Below, piece by piece: positions 7,054 through 15,181 of a stretch of DNA of 21,488 nt (position 1 is the first letter of the stretch; every line of letters starts with the position of its first letter). The translations under genes were made by a program, and so were the position numbers. The notes beneath the pieces were generated by a model that worked only from the letters and a program-made list of their open reading frames with translations, had not been told where the DNA came from and did no database searches. This DNA comes from an uncultured Acetatifactor sp. (lineage in GTDB: Bacteria; Bacillota; Clostridia; Lachnospirales; Lachnospiraceae), in NCBI GenBank assembly GCA_910585665.1, contig CAJUFI010000073.1, positions 1 through 21,488 of the forward strand, read 5' to 3'.

Positions 7054-7254
7054 ATAATATAACTTATCAGAAGCATGCACTTAGCTTCTGATAAAAGGCG
7101 CGTCCTCTGCGCCGCATTCGATTATAGGAAGCTACATTTGCTTCCTATAATATAACTTATCAAAAGCATGCACTTCGCTTCTGATAATAGGCGCGCCCTT
7201 CGCGCCGCTTTCGATTATAGAAAACTACTTTTGCTTCCTACATAATATAACTTC
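7054..7254. repeat. two tandem copies of a ~94-bp three-hairpin repeat
   Basis: Units begin with ATAATATAAC at 7054, 7147 and (partial) 7242. Each full unit holds three hairpins in the same order: TATCAGAAGC/GCTTCTGATA (7065-7093), GGCGC/GCGCC (7097-7113) and TATAGGAAGC/GCTTCCTATA (7123-7149). The second unit has point changes, some breaking pairs. It lies between the 3' end of the AI-2E-type gene and the ribosome site of the sigma gene, so it may affect 3'-end formation or expression of the sigma gene. It is unrelated to the TTAGGAA family. Confidence 0.8.
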
Positions 7255-7309
7255 TACCGCGCTGAAAAAGTTTTAAATCTTTTCAATTTTTTTGATAAAT
7301 CCACAGCCC

Positions 7310-8365
7310 CTACTCCGCCACAGGCATCTGCGCCCGTCTCTCCAGGCTGAGATAAGCCTGGTAAATCATAATGAATCCCAGGGGGCCGCCAATGATTCCC
7401 CAGATGCCGAATAGCTTGATGCCCGCATAAATCGACAGCAGTATCAGCACCGGAGACACCCCTATCTTCTTGCCGATCAGCTTCGGCTCCAGCAGCTCCC
7501 GGATGAAGATACAGGCCACATACACCAGCAGACAGGCCGCCCCCTGGACATAATTTCCCGCAAAAAACTGCTGCAAAGACAGCGGCACCAGAACCACCCC
7601 CGTCCCGATGAACGGCAGCGCGTCCAGCACCCCCGCCAGAAGCCCCCAGAGCACGCCGTTCGGTATCCCGGCAATGCCCAGCACCGTCGCCGTCAACGCC
7701 CCTATGGTGCTCATGATAATCATCTGGGCCTTCACAAAAGTGGCGATATACCGTATAATCCCGCAGATGATCTCCAGATAGACATAGCACTCTTCCCGGT
7801 TCAGCAGACGGTTCATGATATCGTCATAGTCCTTCGCCAAAAGCACCGTGGCGATTAAAAATGTCACCCAAAACCCCCCGACCGTGGCCAGCGTCTTCAC
7901 ATAAGCCAGAGATTGTGAGAGCATCCCGGGCAGAAACTGCAGCTGAAAATAGTCAATCCCCTCCTGGATGCCCTCCTGCAGCATCTGCTCCAGGTACATA
8001 TTGTCGATTCCCAGAGATTTCCCCACGATGCCGCAGATATCATGTATGAAATCGGACAATTCCAGTTCCAGCGAATCCAGCCACCTCACCAGCCCGGGCA
8101 GACTGGATATCATCCAGGAGAACAGCACCCACAGCAGCACCACCAGAAAGCCACAGGCCAGAAGAAGCAGCAGCAGCGCCCCTATCTGCCTGTGGATACG
8201 CAGCTTCTTCTGCATCTTCAAAAGCAGCGGCCCGAAGATGGTCACGAACAGCATGGCCGTCAGCACCGGTGCCGCCAGCGGCGCTATGACTTTCAGGAAA
8301 AAATAAACTGCCCCCGTCAGCAGGAGCAGTCTCGCGAATCTGTTTTCTTTGATTTTCTCTATCAT
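7310..8365 (-). CDS. AI-2E transporter / YtvI-type multispanning membrane protein
   Basis: The 351-residue protein fits the AI-2E transporter family (PF01594; PerM/YtvI/TqsA-like): a pair of N-terminal helices (residues 9-50), a third pair member near 60-85, a long amphipathic middle segment (about 90-150), and a C-terminal bundle with the family hallmark region VLWGLLAGVLDALPFIGTG (about 238-256), then IRELLEPKLIGKKIGVSP and LFGIWGIIGGPLG. Members move small solutes or, in spore formers, are linked to sporulation; the name does not prove AI-2 transport. The ATG at 8365 is chosen for the GGAGG six to seven bases upstream; the open frame runs on to 8521 with no similarity. It is a lone gene between the pseudouridine synthase and the hairpin repeat. 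Confidence 0.87.
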   Translation of the reverse strand: MIEKIKENRFARLLLLTGAVYFFLKVIAPLAAPVLTAMLFVTIFGPLLLKMQKKLRIHRQIGALLLLLLACGFLVVLLWVLFSWMISSLPGLVRWLDSLELELSDFIHDICGIVGKSLGIDNMYLEQMLQEGIQEGIDYFQLQFLPGMLSQSLAYVKTLATVGGFWVTFLIATVLLAKDYDDIMNRLLNREECYVYLEIICGIIRYIATFVKAQMIIMSTIGALTATVLGIAGIPNGVLWGLLAGVLDALPFIGTGVVLVPLSLQQFFAGNYVQGAACLLVYVACIFIRELLEPKLIGKKIGVSPVLILLSIYAGIKLFGIWGIIGGPLGFIMIYQAYLSLERRAQMPVAE

Positions 8366-8517
8366 ACCAAACCTCCATGCCGCAGCAGTACAGCGCGCGG
8401 ATTCTTGCCTGTGCGGCTCTGCCACCAAAGCCGTCTGAAGCCAACGTCCATCCCGGGAACCGCTCCCTCGCCTGGCTGCATCTATGTCTGACATTAGTAT
8501 GATATTTTTAAAGGATT

Positions 8518-9504
8518 TCATAGCTGTGAAAAAAAGGAAAATGCTGGATTTTTCGGCTCAATCCGAAACTCCATCCGCTTCCCGGAGACGGGATGGCGAA
8601 ATTCCAGGCTGCATGCGCAAAGGGCCACGTACCGGACTCCCAGCCCTCGGGCCAGCGCTTTGGACGCTTCGCTCCCGTATTTCATGTCGCCAAGAAGCGG
8701 AGTACCCGCATGGGCCATCTGGGCGCGAATCTGATGGAAACGCCCCGTAATCAGCCGGATGTCCGCCAGGGACAGCCCTTCCGCTTCCCGCACCTGCAGG
8801 ATTTCATACTCCAGCTCAGCCCTGTGGCCTGAGGATAGATTTTCCCCGGAATGCCCGGGGACAGACGGAATACCGGCAGACCCATCGTTGGCTGACGAAA
8901 CGCTGACAGGCGCAACATCAGTGGGCGAAATCCTGGCAGACCCAGCATCGGTAAACTGAACATTTGCCCTTAAAATAGCAGCTTCTTGAGCCAGCCCATC
9001 AACTACAGCCCTGTATTCCCTGTGTGTCCCCACCATAACAGATTCCTTAGACAAAATATCCTTCAGCCGCCCAGTGTTCCGGGCCGGTATGCCGCAGAGG
9101 ACTGCGTGGTAATGCTTGGAAAAACCATTCTCCTCCTCGTCCTGACCCTGTAGCTGTTCCGTGAGGCAACAGGCCGCAGCCCTGTTCTTAGCGAACACCA
9201 ACAGCCCCTCCACCGGCTGATCCAGACGATGGATGACCCCCAGATAAGGCTCCGCTTTGCCGCTACCATGATCTTTGCCATTACCGCCAGGTTTTCCACA
9301 GCCGTAAGCTTTGCCACCACTGCCAGGTTTTCCACAGCCACCAGATATATCGTCACTGACAAAAGAGCCAGCGGAATGCCGAAGATAATTCTTCAGCTCG
9401 CTGACCACATCCTGCTGCCCCACTCTGGCCGTCTGGGTGGCAAGCCCGGCGGGCTTCCGCACCACCAGCACTTCCTTATCCTCGTATACGATTTCCGTCA
9501 GCAT
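8518..9504 (-). CDS. RluA-family RNA pseudouridine synthase with two loop insertions
   Basis: The 328-residue protein has the RluA/RluD catalytic core: VIHRLDQPVEGLLVFAK (residues 90-106, catalytic Asp95) and LITGRFHQIRAQMAHAGTPLLGD (about 251-273). It converts uridine to pseudouridine in rRNA or tRNA. The start at 9504 is chosen because GGAGG lies six bases before it and the next ATG upstream abuts GGAGG. Two segments are not part of the family fold. Residues 44-83 are Gly/Lys-rich with a repeated CGKPGxxGK unit, inserted just before the catalytic strand. Residues about 179-228 are Ser/Ala/Pro-rich. Both fall where loops are expected, so the enzyme may still work. Which RNA position it modifies cannot be told. 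Confidence 0.87.
   Translation of the reverse strand: MLTEIVYEDKEVLVVRKPAGLATQTARVGQQDVVSELKNYLRHSAGSFVSDDISGGCGKPGSGGKAYGCGKPGGNGKDHGSGKAEPYLGVIHRLDQPVEGLLVFAKNRAAACCLTEQLQGQDEEENGFSKHYHAVLCGIPARNTGRLKDILSKESVMVGTHREYRAVVDGLAQEAAILRANVQFTDAGSARISPTDVAPVSVSSANDGSAGIPSVPGHSGENLSSGHRAELEYEILQVREAEGLSLADIRLITGRFHQIRAQMAHAGTPLLGDMKYGSEASKALARGLGVRYVALCACSLEFRHPVSGKRMEFRIEPKNPAFSFFSQL
8821..8970 (-). repeat. second low-complexity insertion in the pseudouridine synthase
   Basis: This codes for a Ser/Ala/Gly/Asp-rich stretch between RANVQF and ELEYEIL. At the DNA level CTGGCAGACCCA-like blocks recur (about 8875 and 8934), with diverged copies of a ~20-30-base unit between them. Family members normally pass from one flank to the other within a few residues. 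Confidence 0.55.
9256..9375 (-). repeat. first low-complexity insertion in the pseudouridine synthase (CGKPG units)
   Basis: The segment encodes GGCGKPGSGGKAYGCGKPGG-type sequence. The DNA block GCCAGGTTTTCCACAGCC is present twice, 33 bases apart, each time preceded by TTTGCCA. The units keep frame and are absent from normal RluA-type proteins. Confidence 0.7.
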
Positions 9505-9758
9505 CCCCATCCTCCGTCTCATCTATGTCCCATTCATTTCCATTCCTGAAATGCCATATCTGCATCCCCACAATAAATCATAAAACCAGCCAATCCAACA
9601 TGCAGAAAAATGGCGACATCTCCTTTCAATGCAACGGAACATAATCCAAGGCTTCCACATGACTTTATTTCAAGATGTCCGTAGAAATGCTCTATACTGC
9701 CAATTATTCTATGGCATTCCGGCATACCGGAGCCTGTCCCAGCCCATAGGCGGCATTC

Positions 9759-11372
9759 CTATCGCCGCAGCCCTCTGGGATAATGGTTCTTCATGATACC
9801 TCCGGCCAGCTTCCCCCAGCCCATGCTGAATCCGTCCACGCATATCAGATACCAGCCCTTCTCCCCCTGTGCGGAAAAGGTCTGGCCATTCAGATAGGCA
9901 GACGCCGCCGGGCTGCCAGAGTCCAGGTTCCACACATGGACGGCATCCCCCGGAGCCAGCGCCAGTGCCAACGCATGTGCCGGCTCAAATCGGTTCTTTT
10001 TCAGCTGGCCAAGATGCAGGCCGGGCCGCAGCACTTTCAATCCCTTCAAAGACGGCATGTCCAACGGAGCCAGATAAAGATTGTCCCCGAATGCCAGATA
10101 TCTGCCGCCCATCCCTGCCGCCAAACTCTGCTTCCGCATATCCCCTTCACCAGCCTTCCAAAAATCTTGCCCGGTGCGCAGATTCTCTTTACAGAATGCT
10201 TCATAAGCCTTCTCCATGTCCGCGGATATCCGTCCTGCCGTTTCCTTTATGGCGAAAGAGCGATGCCCTTCCGGCATTTCTCCTTCTTTCTGAAGAACTG
10301 CCGCAAAATGCCCTTCCCCCTTAATCCGCTGAGGCCACAGCCTCACCGCATGCTCCAACCCCACCACAGGCACATCCGCATAATCCGGCAGCCCTTCACT
10401 GCCTGATAACCCGTCACTGCCTTCCAGCCCACCACTACCCGACAGCCCGTCACTGCCTTCCAGCCCATCACCGCCTGACAACCCGTCACAACCATAGCTC
10501 GGCAGCCCGCCACTGCCCGGTATCCCATCACACCCCTCCAGCCCCGCCTTCCTCTTATCCACCGGCAGAATCCTGAATTCCCTATGACGGCGCAGAAACC
10601 TGCACACGCTCCCCTCGTCCTCCTCCGGGGCAAAGGTGCAGGTGGAATACACCAACCTCCCGCCGGGACGGAGCATCCCCGCGGCACAGTCCAATATCCT
10701 GTCCTGTCTCTCCGCGCACAGCCTGACGTTGTCCAGGCTCCACTCAGCGCAGGCATCCTCATTCTTGCGGAACATCCCCTCCCCCGAACAGGGCGCGTCC
10801 ACCAATATCCGGTCAAAAAACCCCGGGAAAAATTCCGCCAGACGCTCCGGCGTCTCATTGGTGACACAAACATTGCGGATGCCCATCCGCTCTACATTTT
10901 CCGACAATATCTTCGCCCTGGCGGGATGTATCTCATTGCTCACAAGAAGCCCCCTGCCCCGCAGCTTCGCCCCTATCTGCACGCTCTTCCCGCCCGGAGC
11001 CGCGCATAAATCCAACACCCGCTCCCCAGGCCGCACATCCAAAAGTTCCGCCGGAGCCATAGCACTGGGCTCCTGAATATAGTACACCCCAGCCTCGTGA
11101 AAAGGATGCTTCCCCGGCTGATCCAAGGCAGAAAAATAAAACCCATCCTCCGCCCAGGGAACCCTGCTCAAATGGGCAAATCCATTCCCCTCCCCATCCG
11201 GAACATCCCCTCCAACTCCGAACCGTTCCAAAGCACTCCGCCCGTCTCCCCCAACCTTAAGAGGATTCAACCGCAGCCCCTGAAACCGCTCCCCCTCAAA
11301 ACTCTCCAAAAAATCCCCAAATTCCTCCCCCAGCACCCGCTGCATCCTCTCCAAAAAAACCCCTGGCAGCAT
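9759..11372 (-). CDS. rsmF: 16S rRNA m5C methyltransferase, RsmF/NOL1-NOP2-Sun family
   Basis: The 537-residue protein transfers methyl from S-adenosylmethionine to cytosine in rRNA. Motif I VLDLCAAPGGKS (about 118-130), DAPCSGEGMFRK with Cys195, and YSTCTF with catalytic Cys245 are present. The C-terminal third (LRPGLHLGQLKKNRFEPAHALALAL) matches the RsmF-type RNA-binding tail. The start at 11372 (MLPGVFLERMQ) matches family N-termini and has GGGAGGAG just upstream; the open frame continues to 11477 without similarity. Between the catalytic domain and the tail (about residues 276-328) sits a hexapeptide repeat of GSDGLS/GSGGLE type that family members lack. It follows the terminator of the response-regulator gene and is probably transcribed separately. 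Assignment to RsmF versus another clade member is by overall layout only. Confidence 0.9.
   Translation of the reverse strand: MLPGVFLERMQRVLGEEFGDFLESFEGERFQGLRLNPLKVGGDGRSALERFGVGGDVPDGEGNGFAHLSRVPWAEDGFYFSALDQPGKHPFHEAGVYYIQEPSAMAPAELLDVRPGERVLDLCAAPGGKSVQIGAKLRGRGLLVSNEIHPARAKILSENVERMGIRNVCVTNETPERLAEFFPGFFDRILVDAPCSGEGMFRKNEDACAEWSLDNVRLCAERQDRILDCAAGMLRPGGRLVYSTCTFAPEEDEGSVCRFLRRHREFRILPVDKRKAGLEGCDGIPGSGGLPSYGCDGLSGGDGLEGSDGLSGSGGLEGSDGLSGSEGLPDYADVPVVGLEHAVRLWPQRIKGEGHFAAVLQKEGEMPEGHRSFAIKETAGRISADMEKAYEAFCKENLRTGQDFWKAGEGDMRKQSLAAGMGGRYLAFGDNLYLAPLDMPSLKGLKVLRPGLHLGQLKKNRFEPAHALALALAPGDAVHVWNLDSGSPAASAYLNGQTFSAQGEKGWYLICVDGFSMGWGKLAGGIMKNHYPRGLRR
10389..10547 (-). repeat. 18-bp tandem repeats in the rRNA methyltransferase
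   Basis: About eight units of 18 bp, of the form CACTGCCTTCCAGCCCAT on the plus strand, encode hexapeptides (G-S/C-D/G-GL-S/E). Two versions alternate, giving a 36-bp higher period. One unit is lengthened by 6 bp and still keeps the frame. The block separates the methyltransferase domain from the C-terminal RNA-binding tail. Confidence 0.8.
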
Positions 11373-11481
11373 ACTCTCCTCCCAAAACCCAAACCCCAAA
11401 GATTCCCAATCCTCCAACCAACACCCGCCAGTCCGACGCAAACCTGAAAATGCGAGCGAATCCATTTGCCCAAGCAAATCC

Positions 11482-11545
11482 AGAAGTTCTAAACCTGCGT
11501 ACTAGAGAGATGTGCCATGCACCCTCTTGCAGGCTTAGAACTTCT
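11482..11545. terminator. long hairpin between response regulator and rRNA methyltransferase genes
   Basis: AGAAGTTCTAAACCTGC (11482-11498) pairs with GCAGGCTTAGAACTTCT (11529-11545), 17 bp with one mismatch. It starts two bases beyond the stop of the response regulator. The loop can itself form a GTGC/GCAC hairpin. There is no long T-run, so it may terminate weakly or protect the 3' end, but its position right at the end of the regulator gene supports an mRNA 3'-end role. Confidence 0.65.
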
Positions 11546-11547
11546 TC

Positions 11548-12240
11548 TCACACTTTGAAGCGGTACCCAACCCCCCAAATCGTCTCAATATACTGCGGCT
11601 TCGCCGTATCCTTCTCAATCTTCTCCCGAATCTTCTTAATATGCACCGTGACCGTTGCAATGTCGCCGATAGAGTCCATATCCCAGATTTCCCGGAACAG
11701 CTCCTCCTTCGTGTACACATGGTTGGGGTTCTCCGCCAAAAACGTCAGCAGATCGAACTCCTTGGTGGTGAAAGCCCGCTCCTCTCCGTTCACATAGACA
11801 CGGCGGGCCGTCTTGTCGATGCGGATGCCCCGAATCTCCACGATATCGTTCTGCGGCTTCTGGTTCGTCCCAACTAACCTCTCATACCTGGCCATATGGG
11901 CCTTGACCCTGGCCACCAATTCGCTGGGGCTGAAAGGCTTGGTCATATAATCATCCGCCCCCAGGCCCAGCCCCCTGATTTTGTCGATGTCGTCCTTCTT
12001 GGCAGAGACCATCAGAATCGGGATGTTCTTCTCCTCCCGAATCTTCCGGCATACCTCAAAACCGTCCATGCCCGGCAGCATCAGGTCCAGGATCACCAGA
12101 TTGTATTCGCCGTTCAGCGCCATGGTCAGCCCTTCGTCCCCCGTGTTGCAGATGTCCACCTGAAAATCGCTCAGCTCCAGATAGTCCTTCTCCAGATCCG
12201 CGATAGCCACCTCGTCCTCCACAATCAATATTTTGCTCAT
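11548..12240 (-). CDS. vanR: OmpR/PhoB-family response regulator, VanR-like
   Basis: The 230-residue protein has a receiver domain (residues 1-118) with acidic pocket ED at 8-10, phospho-acceptor Asp52 in LDLMLPG, and Lys101 in YMTKPFSP, and a winged-helix DNA-binding domain (about 130-228, FTTKEFDLLTFL and TVTVHIKKIREKIE, ending WGVGYRFKV). It is the partner of the kinase encoded just upstream on the same strand (123-base gap). The pair diverges from the vanG-like operon, so control of that operon is the natural inference. The symbol rests on context as well as family; a general-purpose regulator of the same family is possible. Kinase-first gene order is the reverse of most vanRS pairs. Confidence 0.85.
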   Translation of the reverse strand: MSKILIVEDEVAIADLEKDYLELSDFQVDICNTGDEGLTMALNGEYNLVILDLMLPGMDGFEVCRKIREEKNIPILMVSAKKDDIDKIRGLGLGADDYMTKPFSPSELVARVKAHMARYERLVGTNQKPQNDIVEIRGIRIDKTARRVYVNGEERAFTTKEFDLLTFLAENPNHVYTKEELFREIWDMDSIGDIATVTVHIKKIREKIEKDTAKPQYIETIWGVGYRFKV

Positions 12241-12363
12241 ACTCTACCTGACCTTTCCCTTTCTTATTCCAGTTTTTCTAGTTCCATCCTTCCTTATTCC
12301 GACTTTCCCGCCGATTTAGCCATTTCCCAGTCCGTCCCCTGCCGTTTCCCCCTGACAGCAGCC

Positions 12364-13845
12364 CTATTTATCGTCCTGAAGCTCGATATACTTCCGCAGC
12401 ACAAAATGGATGCAGGTGCCCTCACCCTCCTTGCCCGTGGCCCAGATATAGCCGCCGTGATCCTCAATGATCTTCCGCACAATGGACAGCCCGATGCCGC
12501 TGCCGCCCTGGGCGGAATTCCGGGAGGCGTCCGTGCGGTAGAACCGCTCGAAAATCTTCGGCAGATCCTTCTGGGCGATGCCCTTGCCGTTGTCCTCGAT
12601 TTCGATGCGCACGGAATCCGTCTCGTCCAGAATCCGGATATCTATCACCCCGTGGGGCTTATCCATATATTTCACGCTGTTGCTGATGATATTGTTGATG
12701 ACCTTCTTCATCTGCTCTGGGTCGGCGATGACCATGGTGTCCGGCTTGGCCAGATTGGAATAATTCAGCTCGATGTTGCGCTGCTCCAGATCCAGCCCCA
12801 CCTCCTCCACACAGTCCCCGAAATAATCCGATACGTTTATCCGATGGAAGTTATACGGAATCCTGTTATTGTCTATGCCCGAGTAATAGGTGAGCTCATT
12901 GATCAGCCGCTCCATGTCGTTGGCCTTGTTGTAAATGGTCTTGATATACTTATCCATCTTCTCGGGCGTGACCGCCACCCCGTCCATGATGCCCTCCACA
13001 TAGCCCTTGATCGCCGTGATGGGCGTCTTCAGGTCATGGGAGATATTGCTCACCAGCTCCCTGTTCTGTCTCTCGCTCTGCCGGTTCTCCTCGGTGGTCT
13101 CCTTCAGCCGCAGCCGCATGTCCTCGTAATTGCGGTACAGGTCGCCGATCTCCCCCTTGGCGTCCGTCTCCAGCACATAATCGAAGTTCCCTTCCTTGAT
13201 CTTGCGCATAGCGATGTTCAGCTCGTTGATGGGATTGAACACCCCCTTGTGGATCCACCGGGTCAGCACGATACTGGTAAAAATCAGAATCAGGAAGATC
13301 GCCACGAACATATCCACCAGCAGTTTCCTGGAAATCAGCGTATTCACCTTGGTGACCACGAAAGCGCTGCCCTTGCTGCCGTCCGGAAAATAGAAGTCCA
13401 GCTGCTTCACGAATTTGTCCAGCTCATCATAGTAAATGCCGGAGCCCTCCGTCCTGTCCTGCTCCTGGAATCCGGGCAGCTCTGGGAAAATCGCCTCCGC
13501 CGCCTCCTCGTTTCCGGCATAATAGAGGGAATCCTCCTTCCGCACGAGGATATAAGTCGTCTTGTGGGAGATGCGGGAGTTCACCATCTCCAGATACCCT
13601 ATGTCTGCCAGCCTGGAAGAATCTTCCTCGATCTGCTTTTTCAGCGTGAAGAACACATCGTCCGTGGCATGGGCCACCTCCCGCATGTTCTCCGTCATGG
13701 TGGTATAATCCAGCCGGACGACAGGGAACCCCTGGTGCGCGCTCGTCAGATACAGCCCGATCCCGCAGAATGCCGCCGCCGTCAGAATCAACGGCAGAAC
13801 GATGATAACGATAAATGTGACCCGCAGCCGCGTCCTGAACCTCAT
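12364..13845 (-). CDS. vanS: membrane sensor histidine kinase, VanS-like
   Basis: The 493-residue kinase has a first helix at 10-32, an extracytoplasmic sensor region (about 35-172), a second helix (176-196), HAMP (197-250), H-box with His270 in NISHDLKTPITAIKG, N-box Asn389 (NIISNSVKYM), G1 DNGKGI (about 418-423) and G2 GGSGIGLSIV (447-456). It would sense an envelope signal and phosphorylate the downstream regulator. The start at 13845 has GGAGG seven bases upstream; the frame stays open far beyond, into the intergenic region, without similarity. It is longer than VanS of enterococcal vanG/vanC (about 350-380 residues) because of the larger outer domain, so its signal need not be a glycopeptide. 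The van assignment is mainly from its divergent position to the ligase operon. Confidence 0.82.
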   Translation of the reverse strand: MRFRTRLRVTFIVIIVLPLILTAAAFCGIGLYLTSAHQGFPVVRLDYTTMTENMREVAHATDDVFFTLKKQIEEDSSRLADIGYLEMVNSRISHKTTYILVRKEDSLYYAGNEEAAEAIFPELPGFQEQDRTEGSGIYYDELDKFVKQLDFYFPDGSKGSAFVVTKVNTLISRKLLVDMFVAIFLILIFTSIVLTRWIHKGVFNPINELNIAMRKIKEGNFDYVLETDAKGEIGDLYRNYEDMRLRLKETTEENRQSERQNRELVSNISHDLKTPITAIKGYVEGIMDGVAVTPEKMDKYIKTIYNKANDMERLINELTYYSGIDNNRIPYNFHRINVSDYFGDCVEEVGLDLEQRNIELNYSNLAKPDTMVIADPEQMKKVINNIISNSVKYMDKPHGVIDIRILDETDSVRIEIEDNGKGIAQKDLPKIFERFYRTDASRNSAQGGSGIGLSIVRKIIEDHGGYIWATGKEGEGTCIHFVLRKYIELQDDK

Positions 13846-13938
13846 ATGCCTGCCTCCATCTTCCCTCTCCGGGCGTGTCCCCGGTTCCCGGGAGCCCTTC
13901 CCCACGGCCATCCCGCCGTTTCCTTCACGAATAAGGTC

Positions 13939-13947
13939 ATTATAACA
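13939..13947 (-). promoter_or_regulatory. extended -10 promoter for the sensor-kinase/regulator operon
   Basis: On the minus strand TGTTATAAT forms a perfect TATAAT with a TGn extension (TATAAT at 13939-13944). No good -35 is present at 16-18 bases, which is normal for extended -10 promoters; TTTACA occurs at 20 bases. It would give a leader of about 85 bases before the ATG at 13845. Confidence 0.55.
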
Positions 13948-14014
13948 CACTTCCCACCCCCATTTGTAAAATAAGGAAAATAATATCATTAAAAAAATCT
14001 TAAACTTCCCCCTC

Positions 14015-14043
14015 TTTACTTTTCCCCACTTTGGTTGTAGGAT
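14015..14043 (+). promoter_or_regulatory. promoter of the vanG-like operon
   Basis: TTTACT (14015-14020) and TAGGAT (14038-14043) are separated by exactly 17 bases. Both hexamers are one to two changes from consensus, as expected for an activated promoter. The divergent kinase promoter lies about 70 bases to the left, so one regulator bound in the AT-rich spacer (13950-14012) could serve both. Confidence 0.5.
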
Positions 14044-14107
14044 ATGTGTGAAGGGAATGGAGCCTGCGGGCGCGTCCCCTGATATCTTTATGGCAAAGGA
14101 AGGTTTT

Positions 14108-15160
14108 ATGATGAACAAGATAAATGTAGGCGTTTTCTTCGGGGGCTGCTCCCCGGAATACAGCGTGTCCCTGTCCTCCGCTTCAGGCGTCATCCTGAAC
14201 CTGGACAGCGAAAAGTATCGTCCCGTGCTGATTGGCATCTCCCAGGACGGCCAGTGGTTCCATTACGCCGGCCCGGTGGAGAAGCTGCTCAGCGATACCT
14301 GGCAGAACCCGGCGGACTGCGTCCCCGCTGTCCTGTCCCCCAACCGCGGCGATAACTGCCTGTTGCTGCTGAAGGAAAGCGGCATCGAGCGCGTCCCTCT
14401 GGACGTGGCTTTCCCGGTGCTCCACGGCGGCAACGGCGAGGACGGCACCCTCCAGGGGCTCCTGGAGCTGTCTGGCATCCCCATCGCAGGCTGCGGCACC
14501 CTGGCCTCCGCGCTGGGCATGGACAAAGACCGCGCCCACCGTCTGGTCAGCCTGGAGGGCGTACGGGTGCCGAAGCATCTGGTGGCGGAGCCCGATACCC
14601 CCGCCCGGCGCATGGAAGATTTCGCCGAGGAAATCGGCTATCCCCTCTACGTGAAGCCCGTCAAGGCAGGCTCCTCCTACGGCGTCACGAAAGTGGCCTG
14701 CAGGGAGCATCTGGCCGCCGCCGTGTCCCTGGCTTTCCAGTATGACAGCCAGGTGCTCATAGAGGAGAACATCCCGGGCTTCGAGGTGGGCTGCGCCGTG
14801 CTGGGCAACCGGGAGCCCATTACCGGCGAAGTGGACGAAATCGAGCTTTCCGGCGGCTTCTTCGACTTTACGGAGAAATATACCCTGAAGACCTCCGCCA
14901 TCCACGTCCCCGCCAGGATCGATCCCGCCAAGGCCGCGGAAATCAAGGACATCGCCAAACGCATCTACCTGGCGCTGGGCTGCCGGGGCTTCGCCAGGGT
15001 GGACATGTTCCTGACCCCGGACGGCCAGGTGGTGTTCAACGAAGTCAACACGATCCCCGGCTTCACCGAGCACAGCCGCTACCCGGGCATGATGAAGGCT
15101 GCCGGCCACTCCTTCCGCCAAGTCCTCTCCAGGATTCTGGAACTGGCACTGGAAGGGTAA
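14108..15160 (+). CDS. vanG: D-alanine--D-serine-type ligase, VanG family
   Basis: This 350-residue ATP-grasp ligase matches the VanG length (about 349). It has FGGCSPEY near the N-terminus, VLHGGNGEDG (104-113), the ATP-grasp segment YVKPVKAGSSYGVTKV (181-196), the omega-loop region FFDFTEKYTLKTS (251-263) and NEVNTIPGFT with SRYP (311-325). The EKYTL omega loop is of the VanC/E/G (D-Ser) kind rather than a housekeeping Ddl. It would join D-Ala to D-Ser for low-affinity peptidoglycan precursors. The start at 14108 follows AAAGGAAGG; a second ATG is the next codon. Odd point: the acidic residue before VSL (Glu15 in E. coli DdlB) is Ser19 here. It is first in a three-gene operon with peptidase and racemase. 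D-Ser specificity is inferred from neighbours and loop. Confidence 0.9.
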   Translation: MMNKINVGVFFGGCSPEYSVSLSSASGVILNLDSEKYRPVLIGISQDGQWFHYAGPVEKLLSDTWQNPADCVPAVLSPNRGDNCLLLLKESGIERVPLDVAFPVLHGGNGEDGTLQGLLELSGIPIAGCGTLASALGMDKDRAHRLVSLEGVRVPKHLVAEPDTPARRMEDFAEEIGYPLYVKPVKAGSSYGVTKVACREHLAAAVSLAFQYDSQVLIEENIPGFEVGCAVLGNREPITGEVDEIELSGGFFDFTEKYTLKTSAIHVPARIDPAKAAEIKDIAKRIYLALGCRGFARVDMFLTPDGQVVFNEVNTIPGFTEHSRYPGMMKAAGHSFRQVLSRILELALEG

Positions 15161-15181
15161 ACCCATAGAAACGGACGAATT

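Noticed and set aside
9534..9725. 63-residue minus-strand frame between the methyltransferase and pseudouridine synthase genes
   Set aside because: No ribosome site before its ATG, no family resemblance, and no coding-like codon bias; the 254-base gap (9505-9758) shows nothing else.
11896..13974. 692-residue plus-strand frame opposite the kinase and regulator
   Set aside because: Antisense shadow rich in His/Gln/Leu without domains; the minus strand encodes complete kinase and receiver motifs.
14183..15166. 327-residue minus-strand frame opposite the ligase
   Set aside because: No domain or ribosome site; the plus strand encodes a full-length ATP-grasp ligase.
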